Origin: Sporolactobacillus terrae DSM 11697
Lineage (GTDB): Bacteria > Bacillota > Bacilli > Bacillales > Sporolactobacillaceae
DNA: 64,000 nt
Assembly (NCBI RefSeq): GCF_000648615.1
Contig: NZ_JFZC01000027.1
Location: 1 to 64,000 of the forward strand
Reading direction: 5' to 3'
The position numbers and the translations under genes were made by a program. Below, piece after piece: positions 18,027-26,292 of the stretch; the first letter of the stretch is position 1; each line of letters starts with the position of its first letter. The notes under the pieces were generated by a model that did not search any database, was not told the origin of the DNA, and was given only the letters and a program-made list of their open reading frames with translations.

Positions 18027-18028
18027 AA

Positions 18029-18070
18029 AATAAGCAGCTTGGTTTCCAAAGAGAACCAAGCTGCTTATTT
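18029..18070. terminator. Bidirectional terminator between the L,D-transpeptidase and HPr-like genes
   Basis: AATAAGCAGCTTGGTT pairs with AACCAAGCTGCTTATT around a short loop, with A/T runs on both sides. Confidence 0.9.
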
Positions 18071-18083
18071 CATCTCCATTCAA

Positions 18084-18335
18084 TTAAGCGAAGGAAAAAG
18101 ATTTTCTTAGCTGACCTGCGCGACTTCCTTCAACCACAACAAGACACTCATCGCCCTTTGACAAATTATCAATCAGAAGTGTTAGCCAATCGGACATCTT
18201 GTGGACTTGTTTCACCTGATTTTTTCCATAAATGTATACATCTTGACCTAGTTTTTCGCAATACTTGTAAAAGCGAATCATCTGTTTGACATGGAAGGCG
18301 GCAGCATACACTTTGAATGAAAAGATATGCTTCAT
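18084..18335 (-). CDS. HPr-like protein with a degenerate active-site loop
   Basis: About 83 residues from the ATG at 18335; AAGGAGG fits this start and leaves no spacing for the ATG at 18344. Size and pattern recall HPr: a first strand, a helix ending YKYCEKLGQDVYIYGKNQV and a last strand KGDECLVVVEG. The phospho-site loop GIHARPA reads AFHVKQM, so the His may be kept but the Arg and Pro are lost, and no Ser46 equivalent is visible. Phosphotransfer is therefore doubtful. Family assignment is from overall pattern and moderately sure. Confidence 0.65.
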   Translation of the reverse strand: MKHIFSFKVYAAAFHVKQMIRFYKYCEKLGQDVYIYGKNQVKQVHKMSDWLTLLIDNLSKGDECLVVVEGSRAGQLRKSFSFA

Positions 18336-18462
18336 GTTCGTCATCCTCCTTGATTCTTAGACCTGTCTTTCTTGATCACCTTTAGTCTACAGGTTAATTA
18401 TGAACTTAGTCTTCATTGCGATCCGCGACTGTGAAAAATTTTTTGTAATTCGCGCCGCTCCA

Positions 18463-18589
18463 ACTGCTCGCTGGCACGCATCAACTAAGCACGATCCCGC
18501 AGGCGTCTCGCTCTGCGCTTTGATTCTTGGCCAAAACACTGGGCTATTGGTTTGAAGACAGGGCAAAATCTTATACTTTCTTTTCCCGT
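18463..18589 (+). repeat. Repeat family R, partial copy
   Basis: Holds CTGGCACGCATCAACTAAGC, GATCCCGCAGGCGTCTCGC, CTTGGCCAAAACACTGGGC and GGGCAAAATCTTATACTTTC. The first third of the full unit is missing. It ends directly against the terminator of the ABC operon. Confidence 0.8.
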
Positions 18590-18630
18590 GAAAAAGGCGT
18601 CTCAAAGTCAACGAGTGACTTTGGAACGCC
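18590..18630 (-). terminator. Terminator of the GntR/ABC operon
   Basis: On the minus strand GGCGTTCCAAAGTC pairs with GACTTTGAGACGCC, then TTTTTC. It lies 17 bases after the last permease gene and abuts a repeat R copy. Confidence 0.8.
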
Positions 18631-18646
18631 CTCTTTCAGGTATTGT

Positions 18647-19603
18647 TTATGCTTTAATATCGCGGCGTGTGTAGAAAAGCCAGCCGACCAAAACGAAAAT
18701 GATGTAATAAACGACGAGAACTGCGAGTGAAAAGCCGAGGGTCATGTCGTCGCGCAACGGCGATCCGGTCGTATACTGCGTCAGATCGGTATTGGCAAAC
18801 AGCACATATTTTACCCAGTCATATTTGGCAAGCAGACTAACGACAATTGAGGAAGCCATCAAGGTAAAGATCGATAGGCCAATCGCAAGTCCTCCGTTTC
18901 GGAATGCGGCGGCGATCAGTCCTGCGAACGTCACCATCATGAAGAGTGAGACGCAATTGAGCAGGTAGTCCTTCCAAACGGCGAGCGTCCAACTCGATTG
19001 GTAGACCGTGCCATGGTCATACACCAGATGGGCCTCACCCGCACCGCCAAAGCCGAAGAAGATCCCGCCCACAAGCCATGAGGCGATAAACAACGTGATC
19101 AGACAAACAACGGTGAACAATAAAGTAGAAATATATTTCGACAGAAGAATTTCCGTGCGATAGATCGGACGAATCAGCAGCAATTTAATCGTCCCCGTGT
19201 CGAATTCGCTGGCAATCGAGGTGGACACGACGATAATGGTGAAAATGCTGATCACAATAATCAGGTTGCTGCCCGCGCCTTGAACAAAGCTCCACAACGT
19301 TTCGCCTTGCGCCGGTTTTAGATTATGATCGATCCGGTACTCATTCATCTTGATTGTTTTCTTAAAGTAATCGGTGGCCTGTTTGTTCCCTTTTACCGAT
19401 GCCATTTGTTTTTCCATGTTCTTATTGTCTTGAACCAGCATCTGTTTCCAATTGTGATCATTCTTTGGCTCGGGACTGTTTAATTTAATAATGAGACCGG
19501 CGGTTAAAATCAGCCCTAAAAGAATGATAATCATGACTTTCGCCGATGTTCGGCGATAAATTTTCATGTTTTCATTTTGCAGCAGTCCAAAAAAATTACT
19601 CAA
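18647..19603 (-). CDS. ABC-2 type permease (bacitracin/antibiotic-export type)
   Basis: About 318 residues from TTG 19603, chosen because GGGGGGAAGAG precedes it; the open frame extends to 19654 without a ribosome site. Six membrane segments with a large extracellular loop after the first (about 55-110) match NatB/BcrB-like permeases. TIKLLLIRPIYRTEILLSKYI is the typical cytoplasmic coupling region. Last gene of the operon, overlapping the ATPase gene by eight bases. It probably pairs with the ATPase at 19596-20534 in export or self-protection. Confidence 0.83.
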   Translation of the reverse strand: MSNFFGLLQNENMKIYRRTSAKVMIIILLGLILTAGLIIKLNSPEPKNDHNWKQMLVQDNKNMEKQMASVKGNKQATDYFKKTIKMNEYRIDHNLKPAQGETLWSFVQGAGSNLIIVISIFTIIVVSTSIASEFDTGTIKLLLIRPIYRTEILLSKYISTLLFTVVCLITLFIASWLVGGIFFGFGGAGEAHLVYDHGTVYQSSWTLAVWKDYLLNCVSLFMMVTFAGLIAAAFRNGGLAIGLSIFTLMASSIVVSLLAKYDWVKYVLFANTDLTQYTTGSPLRDDMTLGFSLAVLVVYYIIFVLVGWLFYTRRDIKA

Positions 19604-20534
19604 CGCTCTTCCCCCCTGTAACTTCCAGGAATCTGTCTTCCAGTGATTTTGCAACAGCGGCTACACCATAAATCCTTATTTTTGAAAGCACCAATGTATC
19701 GACGACGACCGGAATTTTTTCATGTTCCACCGGCAGTTCGATCGTTGTCTCGTCAATCCGTTCGGTTTCAATCGCCAGCTTCTCTTTGATCGCTTGCGCG
19801 GCTAGGCGACCATCATCAACCTGAATCCGTACTTTTGCCGCACCTTTTTCAATGAATTCATTGACTTTTTCAACGCCGACAAGTTTTCCTTTTTGCAGAA
19901 TGCCAATGCGATCGCACATCAGCTGCATTTCGGAAAGCAGGTGGCTGGAAACAATCACCGCCACGTTTTCTTTGCGCGACAATTCATGCAAATAGTTGCG
20001 CAAATCATGAATACCTTGCGGATCAAGTCCGTTCGTTGGTTCATCAAGAATCAGCACAGATGGGTGATGCAGCAGCGCTTGAGCGACACCGAGGCGCTGA
20101 CGCATTCCGAGCGAATAGCGCTTCACTTTTTCATGAATACGATCCTGAAGTTCAACCAATTTGACCACTTCCATAATCCGGTCTTTGCTAATTCCCGGGA
20201 TCATGCGCGCATAGTGAATGAGGTTCTGGTACCCGGTTAGGAATTTGTACATTTCCGGATTCTCAACAATCGCGCCGACCTGACGGATTGCTTTTTTAAA
20301 TTCGCCATTGATGCTGTGGCCCTGTATGTAAATGTTTCCCTGGGACATTCTCATCAAGCCAACGATCATACGAATGGTCGTCGTTTTCCCTGCACCGTTG
20401 GGACCAAGAAATCCGAAGACTTCACCGCTGTAGATCTCAAAGCTTAAATCATCAATAATCGTTTTCCCGCCAATACGTTTACTCACATGTTCCAAGCGTA
20501 CGGCCGGTTTCTTTTCTGCGGCATTATTCGCCAT
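19596..20534 (-). CDS. ABC transporter ATPase, BcrA-type
   Basis: About 312 residues from ATG 20534. Walker A GPNGAGKTT, signature YSLGMRQRLGVAQALL and Walker B VLILDEPTNGLDP are intact, with a C-terminal extension of about 90 residues as in BcrA-like drug-export ATPases. The start overlaps the upstream ATPase gene by 11 bases; GGTGGAAAAG serves as its ribosome site. It pairs most simply with the following ABC-2 permease. Confidence 0.9.
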   Translation of the reverse strand: MANNAAEKKPAVRLEHVSKRIGGKTIIDDLSFEIYSGEVFGFLGPNGAGKTTTIRMIVGLMRMSQGNIYIQGHSINGEFKKAIRQVGAIVENPEMYKFLTGYQNLIHYARMIPGISKDRIMEVVKLVELQDRIHEKVKRYSLGMRQRLGVAQALLHHPSVLILDEPTNGLDPQGIHDLRNYLHELSRKENVAVIVSSHLLSEMQLMCDRIGILQKGKLVGVEKVNEFIEKGAAKVRIQVDDGRLAAQAIKEKLAIETERIDETTIELPVEHEKIPVVVDTLVLSKIRIYGVAAVAKSLEDRFLEVTGGKSVE

Positions 20535-21216
20535 ACTTTTCCACCATCCAATCACTCAGACTTAACTTCTCATTGCGACGAATCGCTTCAACACGCTTCT
20601 GATCAAGAATCACTCCGTTTTTAATCAGAATGACCGAATCCAAGAGTGGTTCGATTTCCTGCAATTCATGCGTTGTGATGATCACCGTCTGTTTTTCCAA
20701 ATCAACGAATGAAATCAAGCCCTTAATAATTGAGCTGCGCACCATTGGGTCCAGTCCGGAAAGCGGCTCATCCATCAAAAGAAACGGCACCTCGCGGGCA
20801 AGCGTCACAACAATTTTCAAACGGCCGCGATTGCCTTTTGAGAGATGCTTGACCTTCTGCATACGATCCAACTTCATGAAATCGAGCATCTCTTCAGCTT
20901 TCACGCGATTAAAATCACTGAAGGTACGCGCATAAAAGTCAACGGTTTCCAAGACCGTAAGAAATGAATAATAACTGTCCAACTCAGACAAATAGGCGAC
21001 CTTTCGACAGATTCTTCGATTGGCCGTCTCACCATCAATGAGCACAGTGCCATGTGTGGGTCGGAGCAATCCGGCGATCAGCTTCAACGTTGTTGACTTG
21101 CCGCTGCCATTTGAGCCGATCAGCCCGGTAATCTGGCCTGGTTCGATTTGCAGGCTGACGTCTTTCAACGCTTTTTTCGTTAAATAGCGCTTCGATACGC
21201 CTTCTAACTGAATCAT
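20524..21216 (-). CDS. ABC transporter ATPase, YtrB-type
   Basis: 230 residues. Walker A GSNGSGKST and Walker B FLLMDEPLSGLDP are normal, but the signature reads HLSKGNRGRLKIV instead of LSGGQ, a form typical of YtrB-like ATPases encoded with a GntR regulator. Its start overlaps the GntR stop by four bases. Its natural partner is the permease at 21632-22426. Confidence 0.9.
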   Translation of the reverse strand: MIQLEGVSKRYLTKKALKDVSLQIEPGQITGLIGSNGSGKSTTLKLIAGLLRPTHGTVLIDGETANRRICRKVAYLSELDSYYSFLTVLETVDFYARTFSDFNRVKAEEMLDFMKLDRMQKVKHLSKGNRGRLKIVVTLAREVPFLLMDEPLSGLDPMVRSSIIKGLISFVDLEKQTVIITTHELQEIEPLLDSVILIKNGVILDQKRVEAIRRNEKLSLSDWMVEKYGE

Positions 21217-21590
21217 TCCTTTTCCTCCTTATCCGTTAAAAAGTCTTTCAATCCATCCAGCATTTCCCGTTCTGAGTAACCCATTTCACGCATCTCAGAC
21301 ACAAACAGCTTGATATGGCTGGTTTTCAATTCCTCGCGCATGCGCTGCAGTACGGCAGGTTTCTCCGTTACAAAGGTCCCCTGTCCACGTTTTTTCTCAA
21401 CGATGCCCGTTTCTTCAAGTTCTCGGTACGCACGCTGCACGGTATTCGGATTTACTGCCGCGTCAATAGCCAACTCTCGAACGGAAGGCAAACGTTCACC
21501 TATTCCAATTTCACCGCGGATAATCCTGTTTTTAATACGCTCGCACAATTGTAAATAGATCGGAACAGACGGGTTAAATGGCTGGGCCAT
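21213..21590 (-). CDS. GntR-family regulator, YtrA subfamily
   Basis: About 125 residues from ATG 21590, preceded by AAGGAGGAG; an upstream frame to 21614 lacks a ribosome site. The winged helix spans about 8-75 (IYLQLCERIKNRIIRGEI, RLPSVRELAIDAAVNPNTVQRAYRELEETGIVEKKRGQGTFV). Only a short helical tail follows, as in YtrA. YtrA repressors control ABC operons induced by cell-wall antibiotics. Matching operator-like palindromes overlap the promoters of this operon and of the CPBP gene. Confidence 0.9.
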   Translation of the reverse strand: MAQPFNPSVPIYLQLCERIKNRIIRGEIGIGERLPSVRELAIDAAVNPNTVQRAYRELEETGIVEKKRGQGTFVTEKPAVLQRMREELKTSHIKLFVSEMREMGYSEREMLDGLKDFLTDKEEKE

Positions 21591-21631
21591 GCGCGTTCTC
21601 CTCCTTGCTGTCACATTCGTTATTCATACAC

Positions 21632-22426
21632 TTATGATGCCTCCAGCTTATGATCGGTTAGCCAAGCAGCCAGAATAAACATAATCACCGTTTTCACCAG
21701 ATCAAGGACAATATCGCCCACCGTCAGACCAATTGGATCAGCCGTTGCAAAATCTGTGCTCAGCGTTGTCGGTGCGCCGTCCGGCATTACAAAGTGCAGC
21801 ACTGAAACATTTTGAATCGGGCCCCAATCGGTTAGAAACGCGAATGCTCCGGATTCGATAAATTTCCCATCAATAATGGAGTAAACCACGATGCCGACAA
21901 TCAAGACGATCCAAGCCCATTTTCCAATGCGCGACCGCATCGTGCGCTGAACCATCCAAAGGAAAAGAAAGGTGATCCCGCCGCCGATGCCGCTCCAAAT
22001 CAAGATCAGCACAGCAAGCATGGTGATTCGAAAGAGAGATAATTCCTGCGGCATCTCGGTGATTCTCATCAGACTTACCCATGTGTAGGTGCCGACAATC
22101 GCCGTAGTGCCGATAAAGTAAACCAACGCTCCAGACAATTTTGCAAGGAGCATTGACCATCCGGGCAGCGGATTCTGCATCCAGATATGAAACGTTTTCC
22201 GCTCCTGAATGACCGTAAAAAGCAGGTATACCGGAACATAGAACAACAACAGAATGGTCAGCATGACACCGATAACCATCGGTGCGACATTTCCGTCATC
22301 GCCGTAGCGAAAGTTCAAGAATACGCCCAGAGCCATGAGCAGCAGCTGCAGGATCAAAAAGATCACGAAAGCCATCCAGCCGAGCCTCAATTCCTTTTTG
22401 AACAATGTAAACCAAACCGTTTTCAT
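21632..22426 (-). CDS. ABC transporter permease of the YtrA-type operon
   Basis: 264 residues with six hydrophobic segments (about 17-38, 51-73, 98-118, 132-155, 167-185, 235-255). First gene of the operon, in front of the GntR gene, whereas YtrA is first in B. subtilis. No sequence motif fixes its substrate. It probably forms a transporter with the YtrB-type ATPase. GGGGGATAT before the ATG is the ribosome site. Confidence 0.8.
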   Translation of the reverse strand: MKTVWFTLFKKELRLGWMAFVIFLILQLLLMALGVFLNFRYGDDGNVAPMVIGVMLTILLLFYVPVYLLFTVIQERKTFHIWMQNPLPGWSMLLAKLSGALVYFIGTTAIVGTYTWVSLMRITEMPQELSLFRITMLAVLILIWSGIGGGITFLFLWMVQRTMRSRIGKWAWIVLIVGIVVYSIIDGKFIESGAFAFLTDWGPIQNVSVLHFVMPDGAPTTLSTDFATADPIGLTVGDIVLDLVKTVIMFILAAWLTDHKLEAS

Positions 22427-22453
22427 GTATATCCCCCGTTTATTTATATTACC

Positions 22454-22493
22454 GTATTAGTTAAATAATACACTAGACATCCCGTTTTGTCAA
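22454..22493 (-). promoter_or_regulatory. Promoter and GntR operator of the ABC operon
   Basis: Minus-strand TTGACA (22488-22493), 17-base spacer, TATTAT (22465-22470). The palindrome GTATTAGTTAAATAATAC (22454-22471) overlaps the -10 box. The same palindrome with two changes overlaps the -10 of the CPBP gene promoter one kilobase upstream, so the GntR protein probably binds both. Confidence 0.78.
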
Positions 22494-22510
22494 TTCACCT
22501 TAGAACGTGC

Positions 22511-23470
22511 TTATAATTTTTCAATACCGAGCAGAATCGCCACGCCATTGAACAGAAGCAAGAGGATTATGGGAATGGAGGTAAAAAAGTACAACCACAA
22601 TTTCTTTTCCGGACGCTTTTCCCACGCAGCATGCAGCCAGCTTCGAATAGCATTTCTATTTTTATAGAGAAAAACGCCAAGAACCAGGAAGACCGCAACA
22701 AGTAACCCGCTATTCAGGATGGCTGATAATACCTCAGAGTGTACCGCACTGATCGCTTCGCTCAGCAAGTTGTTCAAACTGTGTATGAGTATGGTCAACC
22801 AAATGGAATAGGTCTTTGCCAAATAGCCAAGAACTATGCCGGTTCCAAAGGCGACCGGCAGTTGAATAATATTGCCGTGCATCATGCCGAACAGCAGCGC
22901 CGAACCCGTAATCGCAAAAAATGAGCCAAAGCGTTCTAGGCTGCGCAAAACAGCGCCGCGATAAATAAATTCTTCAAAGATCGGTGCAATCAAGCAAGTA
23001 TAGACAAACATACTGATTGTCTTCGACCCTTCCAGAATTTCTTCAGACGGCTCTGCCGTATAACCGAAAAGATGCAGCAGTCCTTCGACCGGATACATGA
23101 TCAGCATGAAAATCATATTAAGTCCGAGAACAAACACAAACCCGATAAAAACGATGCGACGATTCATCCTTTTTCCAACAGTTGTTAAATCATGCGTCCA
23201 AAACAGCTTCTTTCGATAGATCAGGAGCGGGATAAAAGCGATCACCACCGCAAGAATCATCGGCCAGCCGCTTTCCTGCAGGGGATTAATGAATTGTTTC
23301 TCCATCTGTTGTTCCGTCAGGTCAGGGGTGAGAAACAGCGCCGGGAAGATTTGAACAACCATAAATGCAATCACCACGGCCCATAATAATCCCCCTTGAA
23401 ACAGCAATGAAATCCCCAGTTTTCTAAAATGACGCTTTATTTTCTTCCGTTTAGCTCTATTACCATTCAT
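22511..23470 (-). CDS. CPBP-family intramembrane protease
   Basis: About 319 residues from ATG 23470, preceded by AGAGGG. Seven or eight membrane segments after a very basic N-terminus. The Abi/CPBP motifs are clear: APIFEEFIYRGAVLRSL, LLFGMMHGNIIQLPVAF and ILIHSLNNLL, holding the Glu-Glu, His and His-Asn residues of the glutamic-protease-like site. Such proteins take part in bacteriocin immunity or membrane protein processing. Sharing an operator with the antibiotic-type ABC operon points to a joint envelope-stress or antimicrobial-peptide response (inference). Confidence 0.88.
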   Translation of the reverse strand: MNGNRAKRKKIKRHFRKLGISLLFQGGLLWAVVIAFMVVQIFPALFLTPDLTEQQMEKQFINPLQESGWPMILAVVIAFIPLLIYRKKLFWTHDLTTVGKRMNRRIVFIGFVFVLGLNMIFMLIMYPVEGLLHLFGYTAEPSEEILEGSKTISMFVYTCLIAPIFEEFIYRGAVLRSLERFGSFFAITGSALLFGMMHGNIIQLPVAFGTGIVLGYLAKTYSIWLTILIHSLNNLLSEAISAVHSEVLSAILNSGLLVAVFLVLGVFLYKNRNAIRSWLHAAWEKRPEKKLWLYFFTSIPIILLLLFNGVAILLGIEKL

Positions 23471-23493
23471 AAGCATCCCTCTAACACATCATT

Positions 23494-23533
23494 GTATTAG
23501 TAAAATAGTACAGTGATGATTTGTTTCTGTCAA
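23494..23533 (-). promoter_or_regulatory. Promoter and GntR operator of the CPBP protease gene
   Basis: Minus-strand TTGACA (23528-23533), 17-base spacer, TACTAT (23505-23510). GTATTAGTAAAATAGTAC (23494-23511) overlaps the -10 box and matches the ABC-operon operator at 16 of 18 bases with identical placement. Confidence 0.78.
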
Positions 23534-23603
23534 TTCCCGGTTGGGTTAGACCCGCACGCAAAGCGTAAATATTCCCGCGTTCCTTTACTGAAGCTGGGTA
23601 TGC

Positions 23604-23609
23604 TATAAT
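23604..23609 (+). promoter_or_regulatory. Extended -10 box before the hypothetical gene at 23629
   Basis: TGCTATAAT gives an extended -10. The resulting leader is only about a dozen bases, so the true start may be the TTG at 23647 rather than the ATG at 23629. Confidence 0.5.
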
Positions 23610-23628
23610 AAACCGACAAAACGAGAAA

Positions 23629-24123
23629 ATGGAGTTGAACGCATCTTTGTTACTTGATTTCAATCAAAAGCTTGCGATTATTGAATCCTTTAGCGAACTT
23701 GAACAAAAGAAAGTCTCACTGGGAAGGCTGAATTTCCAATACAATGGTAGTGCGACAGACAAGAAAAACGTCGTCTATCATCTGCATCCGAACGGCAACG
23801 GCTATGTATACGCCAAAGGAATTGATGGCTACGATGCTGATGCCAAAGGTATGGTCAACATCCGCGATTTCTCTGAAGAGGAGCTCCGAGAATTACTGAA
23901 AAAAGCCATTTTTGCGCTGTCGCCTGAAGGCCTCTATAAAAGAGAAACCGCGAACGGCAACGATCACGAACTTTGGGTGACGCCAAGCGGCCGGAGCGAA
24001 CTGGAAATTGTCTACGACAATGCATTGTGGAACGTCTATGCTGGAGATTTACTCGACGGAACGTTCCGAACCTATAAAGAAGCGGTGGAATATTTAACGG
24101 AAGAAGGCTTCGTCCGGAAATGA
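23629..24123 (+). CDS. Conserved hypothetical protein
   Basis: Up to 164 residues, soluble, acidic, with no signal peptide or membrane segment. I do not recognise the family. It has a beta-rich N-terminal part (SLGRLNFQYNGSATDKKNVVYHLHPNGNGYVYAKG) and a C-terminal RTYKEAVEYLTEEGFVRK that resembles a small DUF-type alpha/beta module. Start uncertain: ATG 23629 has no upstream Shine-Dalgarno and is very close to the promoter, while TTG 23647 has GGAG twelve bases upstream. Monocistronic with a strong terminator. Confidence 0.7.
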   Translation: MELNASLLLDFNQKLAIIESFSELEQKKVSLGRLNFQYNGSATDKKNVVYHLHPNGNGYVYAKGIDGYDADAKGMVNIRDFSEEELRELLKKAIFALSPEGLYKRETANGNDHELWVTPSGRSELEIVYDNALWNVYAGDLLDGTFRTYKEAVEYLTEEGFVRK

Positions 24124-24124
24124 G

Positions 24125-24150
24125 GCGCCGCAGGCAAGCGGCGCTTTTTT
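24125..24150 (+). terminator. Terminator after the hypothetical gene
   Basis: GCGCCGC-aggcaa-GCGGCGC followed by TTTTTT. The junction motif TAAGAAAGTATA follows at 24159. Confidence 0.92.
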
Positions 24151-24158
24151 CACACTGG

Positions 24159-24621
24159 TAAGAAAGTATAAAAAATAAAAGATTTTCGGTAGAACGCCGC
24201 GTCCTGCGGCTCACCGAACACTAGGCCGTCCATGGCCGTCGCGACGGCGACTTTGCCTTCGCCAGAGGCTTGGCAAAGCCAAGTTTTCCAATAGGTGATC
24301 CACCGTTACACATCCCCGATCTCTTCTTGCTCATTCCCTATCCGTCTTTGCTCGCAGGATAAGGTTTTGCCTCGTCTTCAAACCCATAGACCCGTATCTT
24401 GACCGAGAATCCGAGCGAAGGTACTCTGACGCCTGCGGGATCGCGCTTTATTGATGCGTGCCAACGAGCCCCGCAGATTTCTGCCTGTCTGGGGAGACTC
24501 GTGGTGCACCCGCGGCAAGCGAATAACCGAAGCGACGATTCAGCACTGAAAAGACATGAACCCGCCACACATAGCTGAAAATGAAGGACCGGGCGTATTT
24601 TACCCGGTTTTTCTTATTTTC
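24159..24621 (-). repeat. Composite repeat: short 38-bp repeat plus inverted copy of family R
   Basis: 24159-24170 carries TAAGAAAGTATA. 24251-24288 is a 38-bp sequence identical, in reverse complement, to 46355-46392. About 24345-24621 is family R in reverse orientation (CCGCAGATTTCTGCC, GCGACGATTCAGCACTGAAA) ending in a terminator-like ACCGGGCG...ACCCGGTTTTTCTT at about 24590-24621. No gene is credible here. Confidence 0.75.
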
Positions 24622-24738
24622 TACCATTTCTAGCCCATTCTTCATGTGATGTTGCTCGTCTCTCACGCTCACCCTAACAAAATTATTGTTTTATCTATAA
24701 CATTCATCACATTATTTATTCACTTTTTAAAATTTTTA

Positions 24739-24800
24739 TTGACACCTTTATGTAAGGCTACTAAACTATAAATGCTTAGTTGAAAATGATTATCATTTCC
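24739..24800 (+). promoter_or_regulatory. Promoter and Fur box of efeUOB
   Basis: TTGACA at 24739-24744, then a weak TAAACT at 24762-24767 (17-base spacer). GAAAATGATTATCATTTCC at 24782-24800 matches the Fur consensus at 15 of 19 positions and would overlap the transcription start region. Confidence 0.78.
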
Positions 24801-24819
24801 AATACGGAGGTGTTTGTAT

Positions 24820-26286
24820 ATGAATCGGCGCCATAGCATCGGCGCAATCATGATCGTGTTGCTTTTGCTCAGCCTTCTCCATCCTTTTCCTGCACATGCG
24901 GCAAAGGCAGTGGATGTCTCTCCTGCACTGAAAGACTTGAATCAGGCGATCACCGCCCTTCAAAAAGGTCAATCGGCGGATGCGCCTTATTCATCATTTA
25001 AAACGTGGTGGCAGCAGCACAAAACAGCGGTATCTAAAAGCTCGCTCGATGTCTCCATTCAATTAAGTCAGGACATCAGTTCCGCTTCACTAGATCTGCT
25101 TAACGGCAATCGCAAACAGTCAATCAAAAGTCTCAGCACGCTCAGGCAGACGCTTCAGGATTACCAAAGCGGGTTATATGGCGGCGTCAAAAGTTCGACG
25201 CACCAATCCCTAGGTTCTTACATAACGGAGCTTGAGAACGCCAAACACGCTTTGGAGCAAAAGGATTGGGTCACCGCAGCCACCCAGGTCAAACAGTTGC
25301 AACAGGACTGGCTTTCTGTAGAAGGGGATGTGGTCAGTCAATCACAGAGTATCTATACCGAGTCGGAGAAAAATCTCGTCATGATGGATGCTTACCTGGC
25401 AAATCCGAAAACGCATTCAAAAGCGCAGCCACTGATTGACGAGATGATCACGAGCCTTAAACCACTCGCCTCAGCGAATTACGGGATGTGGGATGCCGCA
25501 CTCATTCCGATTCGCGAAGGACTTGAGGCTCTGCTCGTCATCGGCGCATTGCTGACGTTTGCGCGCAAAGCCGATTCAACGCCTGCTAAGCTGTGGATCT
25601 GGAGCGGTACAACGCTTGCCATCGTTGTCTGTCTAGCTGTCGGCGCACTGGTTTCGTTCCTACTTTCAGTCGCTTCCTTCGGCAACAACAATTCGCTGAT
25701 CAACGGCTGGTCGGGCGTCATTGCCAGTCTGATGCTACTCTATGTCGGCTACTGGCTGCACCGCAATGCTGATATCCAACGCTGGAATGCGTTCATTAAG
25801 TCGCAAACGGCTCAAGCAATCAGCAAGCGCAAAATGATCTCGTTTGCGCTGCTTGCCTTCATCGCTGTGCTGCGTGAGGGCATGGAAACCGTCATTTTTC
25901 TTATTGGAATGGCCGGACGCATGCCGGCATCAACGTTGATTCTCGGGATCGCCATTGGCTTCGGTTTTCTAATCGTGATCGGTGTGCTCATGCTGAAGCT
26001 TGGCGTTCTGCTGCCGCTTCGTCCATTCTTTATGATCTCAAGTTTTGTGGTCTTTTACTTAGGTTTCAAATTTATGGGTTCAGGCATCCACAGTTTGCAA
26101 ATGGCCGGCGTATTGCCTTCCTCGGTGTCCGATCGTTTGCCTTCCGTAAACAGTCTGAGCATCTTCCCATCCTGGTACAGCATTGTGCCGCAGGCGATAT
26201 GCCTTGTTATTTTCGTCATCGTTCTTTCAAAAAGATGGTTGATGAACGTATTTCATACAAACAGCAAACAAGCCAAGGAGGCTTAA
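24820..26286 (+). CDS. efeU: Iron permease EfeU (FTR1 family)
   Basis: 488 residues from ATG 24820; GGAGG lies nine bases upstream, too close to the TTG at 24814. An N-terminal signal peptide ends near AHA (27), followed by a long extracytoplasmic helical domain (about 30-220), then about seven membrane segments. The two FTR1 iron motifs are visible: IREGLEALLVIGA and LREGMETVIFLIG. It imports ferric iron after extracellular oxidation by EfeB. First gene of the operon; it carries the long fused N-terminal domain seen in Gram-positive EfeU. Confidence 0.94.
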   Translation: MNRRHSIGAIMIVLLLLSLLHPFPAHAAKAVDVSPALKDLNQAITALQKGQSADAPYSSFKTWWQQHKTAVSKSSLDVSIQLSQDISSASLDLLNGNRKQSIKSLSTLRQTLQDYQSGLYGGVKSSTHQSLGSYITELENAKHALEQKDWVTAATQVKQLQQDWLSVEGDVVSQSQSIYTESEKNLVMMDAYLANPKTHSKAQPLIDEMITSLKPLASANYGMWDAALIPIREGLEALLVIGALLTFARKADSTPAKLWIWSGTTLAIVVCLAVGALVSFLLSVASFGNNNSLINGWSGVIASLMLLYVGYWLHRNADIQRWNAFIKSQTAQAISKRKMISFALLAFIAVLREGMETVIFLIGMAGRMPASTLILGIAIGFGFLIVIGVLMLKLGVLLPLRPFFMISSFVVFYLGFKFMGSGIHSLQMAGVLPSSVSDRLPSVNSLSIFPSWYSIVPQAICLVIFVIVLSKRWLMNVFHTNSKQAKEA

Positions 26287-26292
26287 CTTCTC

